58,447 nucleotides of DNA from Sterolibacterium sp. Lineage in GTDB: Bacteria; Pseudomonadota; Gammaproteobacteria; Burkholderiales; Rhodocyclaceae. The notes beneath the pieces were generated by a model. It ran no database searches. It was not told the origin of the DNA and saw only the letters and a program-made list of their open reading frames with translations. The translations under genes were made by a program, and so were the position numbers. The DNA lies in NCBI GenBank assembly GCA_018061005.1, contig JAGOVA010000011.1, positions 1 through 58,447 of the forward strand, in the 5' to 3' direction. Numbering within the stretch: position 1 is the stretch's first letter; each line of letters begins with the position of its first letter. This document shows positions 53,095 through 58,447 of the stretch, piece after piece.

Positions 53095-53649
53095 TTATTC
53101 CTTGACCGGGTGCTTGTCCAGTTTGCGCTGCAGGGTGCGTCGGTGCATTTTCAAGGCGCGTGCAGTGGCTGAGATGTTGCCGTCATGTTCAAGCAATACG
53201 CGCTGGATGTGCTCCCACTCGAGGCGATCGACGGAGAGCGGCTCACTGGGGGGCGGGCTGGCGGCGGATTCCGGTGCGTCACCGTGCTGCTCGAAAGCCG
53301 TCAGCAGGGTATCGACATCCACCGGTTTGGCCAGATAGTGGGTGGCGCCAAGCTTGATGGCGTCGACGGCGGTGGCGATGCTGGCATACCCGGTGAGCAG
53401 GACGATGCGGCTGTTCGGGCAGAGCTGTTTGAGCGGCACGATCAGTGACAGGCCATTCTCCTGGCCGCCGCGACCGGCGAGATTCAGGTCCAGCACGATG
53501 CGATCCGGCTGATGGCGTTCGGCCATCGTCAGGGCTTCGGCCGCGCCGTAAGCGCTGATGGCCGAGTGGCCACGGCGCGTCAGGGCGCGCTGCAGCACGC
53601 TGTTGAAGGCTTCGTCGTCATCGATGATGAGCGTGGTCAGTGGGTTCAT
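53095..53649 (-). CDS. regA: RegA/PrrA-type response regulator
   Basis: 184 aa from the ATG at 53649. The receiver domain has the acidic IIDDDE, phospho-acceptor Asp54 (IVLDLNL) and the Lys of AKPVD. The C-terminal helix-turn-helix is Fis-like (HDGNISATARALKMHRRTLQRKL), as in RegA/PrrA/ActR. It controls redox-dependent genes such as those of respiration or carbon fixation. Its start overlaps the regB stop by 4 bases, so the pair is one operon. Confidence 0.92.
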   Translation of the reverse strand: MNPLTTLIIDDDEAFNSVLQRALTRRGHSAISAYGAAEALTMAERHQPDRIVLDLNLAGRGGQENGLSLIVPLKQLCPNSRIVLLTGYASIATAVDAIKLGATHYLAKPVDVDTLLTAFEQHGDAPESAASPPPSEPLSVDRLEWEHIQRVLLEHDGNISATARALKMHRRTLQRKLDKHPVKE

Positions 53650-54917
53650 GAGGCAGGTGCTGTGGCGAGCAGGGTGTGGAGGGGCAGGGTGGCGCGGACG
53701 CACAGGCCGTTTTGGCCGTCCTTGCGCGCGGCCATGGTAATGCTGCCGCCATATCGGTTGAGCGCGGCATGCGCCAGCAGCAGGCCGATGCCTGCGCCAT
53801 CGTTGCGGCTGCTGAACACTTCGCGTCCGGCCTGCTGGAGCCGCGCAGCGTCCATGCCCGGGCCGCGATCGAGGATGTCCAGTTCAAGTTGTTCGCTATC
53901 CCAGCGGATATGGATGCTGACCGCCGCCGGGCTGGCATCGGCGGCATTGTTGAACAGATTGAGCAGTGCTTGTTCGAGCGTGATTTCGGCAAAGATCCGG
54001 GGGGCAGGTTCTGCAGCGGCGCGGGTCGGTTCGAAAACAAGTTCGGGATGAATCTGCGGTCGCAACGAGCACCAGCGGGCAATCAGCTGTTCGAGCCATT
54101 GGTCGAGCGGCATGGCACGCCCGCCTTCGGCGCGGGTCAGCCCGGCGCGCTCGGCCAGGCCGCTGATGATGTCCTTGCAGGCTGCAATTTGCGTACCCAG
54201 CAGTTGCACGTCGGCGTGCAGCGCTTCGGGCAGGCTGCGCTCATGTGCCAGTTCGCCTGCAATCACGGCCATTGTGGCCAGCGGCGTACCCAGTTCATGG
54301 GCAGCGCCCGCCGCCAGATTGCCGAGGGCGAAAATCCGTTCGTCGCGTAATGCCTGTTCGCGCGCGGCCGCCAGCTGGTGCTCGCGCTCACGCAAAGCCG
54401 CAGTGATGCGGCTGACAAAAGCGGCAATCAGGATGGCCGAAGCCGCAAAGGTCAGCCACATGCCGGTCAGGTGCATCTGCATGGCGCGGTCGACATCTTC
54501 GACCGTTAGCGGCAAGCTGAATTTCCACAATGAAGAGTAGGCCAGGATGCCCAGGAGTGTGACCAGCCCGGTGTGGCGCGCCGGGAGTACGGCGGCGGCA
54601 ATGGCGATGGGCGGCAAATACAACGCGGTGAGCGGGTTGGCCGGTCCGCCGGAGATGGCCAGCAGGAGGGTCAGCATGAGCAGGTCGAGCACGAGTTGCA
54701 GCAGCAACGCTTGCGGGCTGACCGGGTGGGGGCGGCGTAGCCGTATCCAGGTGGCGATGCTGATGGCGACCCAGACGCTCAGCAGGCTGAAGACCGGTGT
54801 GAGGGGCACCTGCGTGTAAAACAACGGCTGCGCCAGCAAGGCCAGCAATGCCACGCCGGCAATGGCGAAGTCGCGTAGCCATTGCAGGCGACGCAGGTCG
54901 TCGTGCAGGCTGGTCAT
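53646..54917 (-). CDS. regB: RegB/PrrB-type redox sensor histidine kinase
   Basis: 423 aa from the ATG at 54917; an ATG at 54941 would add 8 residues. Six membrane helices (about 20-170) hold the quinone-binding GGPANPL motif (90-96; consensus GGxxNPF). The H-box is GAAHELGTPLAT (His207), and exactly 40 residues later lies Cys247, the spacing of the redox-active cysteine of Rhodobacter RegB. The ATPase domain has NLFNNAADA and DRGPGMD. It should phosphorylate RegA under reducing conditions. The two key redox features are both preserved, which supports the call. Confidence 0.92.
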   Translation of the reverse strand: MTSLHDDLRRLQWLRDFAIAGVALLALLAQPLFYTQVPLTPVFSLLSVWVAISIATWIRLRRPHPVSPQALLLQLVLDLLMLTLLLAISGGPANPLTALYLPPIAIAAAVLPARHTGLVTLLGILAYSSLWKFSLPLTVEDVDRAMQMHLTGMWLTFAASAILIAAFVSRITAALREREHQLAAAREQALRDERIFALGNLAAGAAHELGTPLATMAVIAGELAHERSLPEALHADVQLLGTQIAACKDIISGLAERAGLTRAEGGRAMPLDQWLEQLIARWCSLRPQIHPELVFEPTRAAAEPAPRIFAEITLEQALLNLFNNAADASPAAVSIHIRWDSEQLELDILDRGPGMDAARLQQAGREVFSSRNDGAGIGLLLAHAALNRYGGSITMAARKDGQNGLCVRATLPLHTLLATAPAS

Positions 54918-55013
54918 GGAAGGGTGTGCTGCGAGCCGCATGCAGGCGTGAGTCTGGCTGTCTGGAAAGTGCGGATTCTAGCCCGCGCCGCCTGCCAGAC
55001 AGGGGGCGGCTGA

Positions 55014-55019
55014 TATAAT
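55014..55019 (+). promoter_or_regulatory. Candidate -10 element of ribF-ileS
   Basis: A perfect TATAAT lies 54 bases before the ribF ATG, in the divergent region with regB. The -35 (CTGCCA at 18 bases) is poor. Confidence 0.45.
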
Positions 55020-55072
55020 TCTCCACTTTTTCCGCCCGCCCATTTTCGTCGTTCCTTTCCGCTCCTTTATTC

Positions 55073-56026
55073 ATGCAGGTTTTACGCAACGTTCCCTTGC
55101 AGGCGACGACGCCATGTGTGTTGACCATCGGTAATTTCGATGGCTTGCACCGTGGCCATCAGGCGTTGCTGGCGCGGCTGACGGCGAAGGCGCGCAGCCT
55201 GGGCTTGCCTGCCTCGGTGATGACGTTCGAGCCGCATCCACGCGAGCTGTTTGCACCGGATCAGGCACCGGCGCGGTTGACCAGTCTGCGTGAAAAGCTG
55301 CGTTTGCTGGAGTCCTGCGGGATCGACCGGGTTTTTGTCTGCCATTTCAATTCGCGTCTGGCGGCGCTGGAGGCGGAGGCTTTTGTTGAACGGCTGCTGG
55401 TGCAGGGGCTGGCGGTACGGCATCTGTATGTGGGCGACGACTTCCAGTTCGGTCGCGGGCGGCGTGGTCATTTTGCCCTGTTGCAGGCTGCGGGGGCGCA
55501 GCATGGTTTTGCGGTGGAGTCCATGCCGACCATCGACTGGCAGGGCGAACGGGTATCGAGCTCCTGCATCCGCGACCTGCTGGCTGAAGGCGAGCTGGAA
55601 CATGCCGCCTGTTTGCTGGGGCGCACCTACTCCATTTCCGGCCGGGTGGTGCATGGCCAGAAGATCGGTCGGCAGTTGGGCTTTCCCACAGCCAATGTGC
55701 AGCTCAAGCTGAAGCGCGCGCCGCTGTCGGGCGTGTTTGCCGTGCAGGTGGAGGGCATCGCCGATCAGCCTCTGCCGGGTGCAGCCAGCCTGGGTACGCG
55801 GCCGACCATCGCCGATGGGCTCAAACCCGTGCTGGAAGTACATCTGCTGGATTTTGAACGCAGCATTTATGGCGCGCACGTTCGGGTTAATTTTCTTCAC
55901 AAGCAGCGTGACGAAGCACGCTTCGATACGCTCGATGAACTCACGGCACACATCGCCCAGGATGTGGCTGCCATTCGTCACTACTTCAACTGTTTCAATT
56001 ATTTCCAGAACGTGAAAAATGGCTGA
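55073..56026 (+). CDS. ribF: Bifunctional riboflavin kinase/FAD synthetase
   Basis: 317 aa. The N-terminal adenylyltransferase domain shows [17 protein letters not shown] and later [16 protein letters not shown]. The C-terminal riboflavin kinase domain shows [20 protein letters not shown]. It converts riboflavin to FMN and FAD. It overlaps ileS by 8 bases, the usual ribF-ileS order in proteobacteria. Confidence 0.97.
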   Translation: MQVLRNVPLQATTPCVLTIGNFDGLHRGHQALLARLTAKARSLGLPASVMTFEPHPRELFAPDQAPARLTSLREKLRLLESCGIDRVFVCHFNSRLAALEAEAFVERLLVQGLAVRHLYVGDDFQFGRGRRGHFALLQAAGAQHGFAVESMPTIDWQGERVSSSCIRDLLAEGELEHAACLLGRTYSISGRVVHGQKIGRQLGFPTANVQLKLKRAPLSGVFAVQVEGIADQPLPGAASLGTRPTIADGLKPVLEVHLLDFERSIYGAHVRVNFLHKQRDEARFDTLDELTAHIAQDVAAIRHYFNCFNYFQNVKNG

Positions 56027-58447
56027 TTCCGATTACCGCAAAACCCTGAATATGCCCGATACGCCGTTTCCGATGCGCGGCGACCTGGCCAAACGCGAGC
56101 CGCTCTGGATCGCCGCGTGGCAGGAACAGCAGCTTTACCAGCAGATCCGCGCGCTGTCGGCGCGTGAAAAGCGGCCACGCTTCATGCTGCACGATGGCCC
56201 GCCGTATGCCAATGGCGACATCCACATCGGCCATGCGGTCAACAAAATCCTCAAGGACATCATCATCCGCTCGAAGACGCTTTCCGGCTTCGATGCACCC
56301 TATGTGCCGGGCTGGGATTGCCACGGCCTGCCGATTGAGCACCAGATTGAAAAGCAGCACGGCAAGGGTATTCCCGGCGAGAAAGTGCGCGAGCTGTCGC
56401 GGGCGTATGCGGCCGAACAAGTGGCGCGGCAGAAGAAGGATTTCATCCGGCTGGGTGTGCTGGGCGAGTGGGACAATCCTTATCTCACCATGGCCTATCA
56501 AACCGAAGCCGATGAAATTCGCGCGCTCGGCAAAATCATGCAGCAAGGCTATCTGTATCGCGGCCTCAAGCCGGTGAACTGGTGTCTCGATTGCGGCTCG
56601 GCACTGGCCGAGGCGGAAGTCGAATACGAAGATAAAACCTCGGATGCCGTCGATGTGGCCTTCCCGGTGCTGGATGCGGCCGCGCTGGGGGCGATCTTCC
56701 ATGTCGGCATCAAGCACCCGGCGCAGGCGGTGATCTGGACGACCACGCCCTGGACGCTGCCCGCCAATCAGGCGGTGTGTGCCAATCCCGAGCTGGAGTA
56801 CGGTTTGTACGAAACGCCCAAAGGCTTGCTGATTCTGGCGGTCGATCTGGCGGAAACCTGCCTGGCACGTTACGAACTGGCCGATATCTGCTTGCTGGCG
56901 CGCTGCGTGGGCAGCCAGCTGGAAGGGCTGAAACTGCAGCATCCCTTCCTCGACCGTGTGGTACCGCTGATCCTCGGCGCGCATGTCACGCTCGAAGCGG
57001 GGACGGGGCTGGTGCATACCGCACCGGCGCACGGGGTGGATGACTATCAGGTGGGCTTGCGTTATCAGTTGCCGATCGACAATCCGGTGGGCGATGATGG
57101 CAAATTCATTTCCAGCGTGGCGCAATTTGCCGGGCTGACGGTGTGGCAGGCCAATCCCAAAGTCATTGAAACACTGACTGAAAAAGCGTTGTTGCTCAAG
57201 CATGACAAACTGCGCCACAGCTACCCGCACTGCTGGCGGCACAAGACACCGATCATCTTCCGCGCCACCACGCAATGGTTCATTGGCATGGAGCATCAAG
57301 CCGACGAGGCTGCGCCCACGCTGCGTCAGGTGGCCGAACGTGCGGTCGAAGTGACGCAGTTTTACCCGGCCTGGGGACGCGCCCGGCTGGAGGCGATGAT
57401 GAAGAGCCGCCCCGACTGGTGCGTGTCGCGCCAACGCAACTGGGGCGTGCCGATTCCCTTCTTTCTGCACAAGGAAACCGGCGAGCCGCACCCGCGCACG
57501 GCCGAACTGCTCGAACAGGTGGCGCAGCGCGTGGAACAGTCGGGCATTGATGCCTGGTTCAATCTCAACGCCGAGGAACTGCTGGGTGATGAGGCCGCGC
57601 AGTACCGCAAGATGAGCGACACGCTCGATGTGTGGTTCGATTCCGGCACGACCCATCTGTCGGTCATGCGCGGTTCGCACGCGGCACAAAGCAGCTTTCC
57701 TGCCGACCTCTATCTGGAAGGTTCCGACCAGCATCGCGGCTGGTTCCAGTCCTCGCTGCTCACCGGCTGCGCCATCGACGGTCACGCGCCTTACAAAGCC
57801 TTGCTGACTCACGGTTTCGTGGTGGACGGCAAGGGCCACAAAATGTCCAAATCCAAGGGCAACGTGGTTGCCCCCCAGCAGGTGTCGGACAGCATGGGCG
57901 CGGAAATCCTGCGCTTGTGGACGGCGGCGACGGATTATTCCGGCGAGCTGACTATCTCGGATGAAATCCTCAAGCGCGTGGTCGAGTCCTATCGTCGCAT
58001 CCGCAACACCCTGCGCTTTCTACTGGCCAATACCGTGGATTTCGACGCGTCCCGCCAGATGTTGCCGGTCGATGAATGGCTGGAAATCGACCGCACCGCG
58101 CTGGCACTGACGCGCCAGTTGCAAACGCAGGTCTGTGCGGATTTTGAGCGTTACGAGTTCCACAAGGTGGTGCAGGCACTGCAGAACTTCTGCTCGGAAG
58201 AACTGGGCGCGTTTTATCTCGACATTCTCAAGGATCGGCTCTACACCACCGCAGAAAATTCGCCCGCCCGGCGTTCGGCGCAGAGCGCGCTGTGGCACAT
58301 CCTGCAAACCCTCAACCGCTTGATGGCGCCCATCCTCAGCTTTACCGCCGAAGAAATTTGGGCGTTGATTGGCCAGGAGGCGGGCGGCAAGGAAGCGGGC
58401 GGCAGCGTCATGCTGAGCCGCTGGCACCAACTGCCTGCTGCGGACGA
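56019..58447 (+). CDS. ileS: Isoleucyl-tRNA synthetase, 3' end beyond the window
   Basis: 809 complete codons from the ATG at 56019; no stop before the window ends, so the C-terminal part (about 110-150 residues, including the usual zinc domain) is missing. Class I motifs: HIGH-type [40 protein letters not shown] in the editing domain, and [12 protein letters not shown]. It charges tRNA-Ile and edits valine. It is coupled to ribF by overlapping codons. Confidence 0.98.
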   Translation, partial: MADSDYRKTLNMPDTPFPMRGDLAKREPLWIAAWQEQQLYQQIRALSAREKRPRFMLHDGPPYANGDIHIGHAVNKILKDIIIRSKTLSGFDAPYVPGWDCHGLPIEHQIEKQHGKGIPGEKVRELSRAYAAEQVARQKKDFIRLGVLGEWDNPYLTMAYQTEADEIRALGKIMQQGYLYRGLKPVNWCLDCGSALAEAEVEYEDKTSDAVDVAFPVLDAAALGAIFHVGIKHPAQAVIWTTTPWTLPANQAVCANPELEYGLYETPKGLLILAVDLAETCLARYELADICLLARCVGSQLEGLKLQHPFLDRVVPLILGAHVTLEAGTGLVHTAPAHGVDDYQVGLRYQLPIDNPVGDDGKFISSVAQFAGLTVWQANPKVIETLTEKALLLKHDKLRHSYPHCWRHKTPIIFRATTQWFIGMEHQADEAAPTLRQVAERAVEVTQFYPAWGRARLEAMMKSRPDWCVSRQRNWGVPIPFFLHKETGEPHPRTAELLEQVAQRVEQSGIDAWFNLNAEELLGDEAAQYRKMSDTLDVWFDSGTTHLSVMRGSHAAQSSFPADLYLEGSDQHRGWFQSSLLTGCAIDGHAPYKALLTHGFVVDGKGHKMSKSKGNVVAPQQVSDSMGAEILRLWTAATDYSGELTISDEILKRVVESYRRIRNTLRFLLANTVDFDASRQMLPVDEWLEIDRTALALTRQLQTQVCADFERYEFHKVVQALQNFCSEELGAFYLDILKDRLYTTAENSPARRSAQSALWHILQTLNRLMAPILSFTAEEIWALIGQEAGGKEAGGSVMLSRWHQLPAAD

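Overview
The window looks like a chromosomal segment of a high-GC betaproteobacterium. The evidence is flhDC-type flagellar control, a RegB/RegA redox pair, hslVU next to a double-STAS protein, and the run glyQ-glyS-gmhB-plsC-YgjP-type protease. The genus cannot be fixed from the sequence; Rhodocyclales or Nitrosomonadales are guesses. All calls come from reading the sequence and recalling families; no search was run.

Layout. 1-2,500 is a decayed prophage or integrated element: a HicAB remnant, a two-component spanin pair, an integrase that has lost its N-terminus, a complete tRNA-Ser(TGA), and the 5' half of a second, different tRNA-Ser(TGA). 2,635-9,991 holds a MetOD1-like sensor plus PAS-GGDEF-EAL pair, an EamA half-transporter, flhDC, a NUDIX hydrolase, a TonB-like protein, CheB and a DUF2889 protein. 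10,096-12,230 is sucCD with a strong terminator. 12,377-22,940 is a six-gene signalling cluster: CHASE2 Ser/Thr kinase, PP2C phosphatase, FHA protein, CHASE2 nucleotide cyclase, GAF-GspE-like ATPase and GAF-HD-GYP. 23,168-26,257 holds a small zinc-ribbon protein, malate synthase and a LysR regulator.

26,410-39,750 is a complete pel exopolysaccharide operon (pelA to pelG). The PelB function is spread over two ORFs, and the second carries a SPOR-like domain. A HipA-like kinase of the YjjJ type follows, with a repeat-rich promoter. 41,378-50,728 is mostly housekeeping (glyQS, gmhB, plsC, two DUF45/YgjP paralogues of which one has lost its zinc site, a STAS protein, hslVU). An IS4-type element with a target duplication sits just after hslU. 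Beyond it are higA with an internally deleted higB, a dRS3-like repeat, regA/regB, ribF and the start of ileS, which runs off the window.

How it fits together. Cyclic-di-GMP is a likely common theme: GGDEF-EAL and HD-GYP proteins would set its level, and PelD carries an apparent c-di-GMP binding motif controlling Pel export. The kinase/phosphatase/FHA/cyclase cluster is the best candidate for an undescribed signalling system. It has two CHASE2 receptors feeding phosphorylation and cyclic-nucleotide outputs, linked to an orphan secretion-type ATPase. The accessory ends carry several broken genes (hicA, int, higB, possibly the transposase), while each toxin-antitoxin locus keeps its antitoxin.
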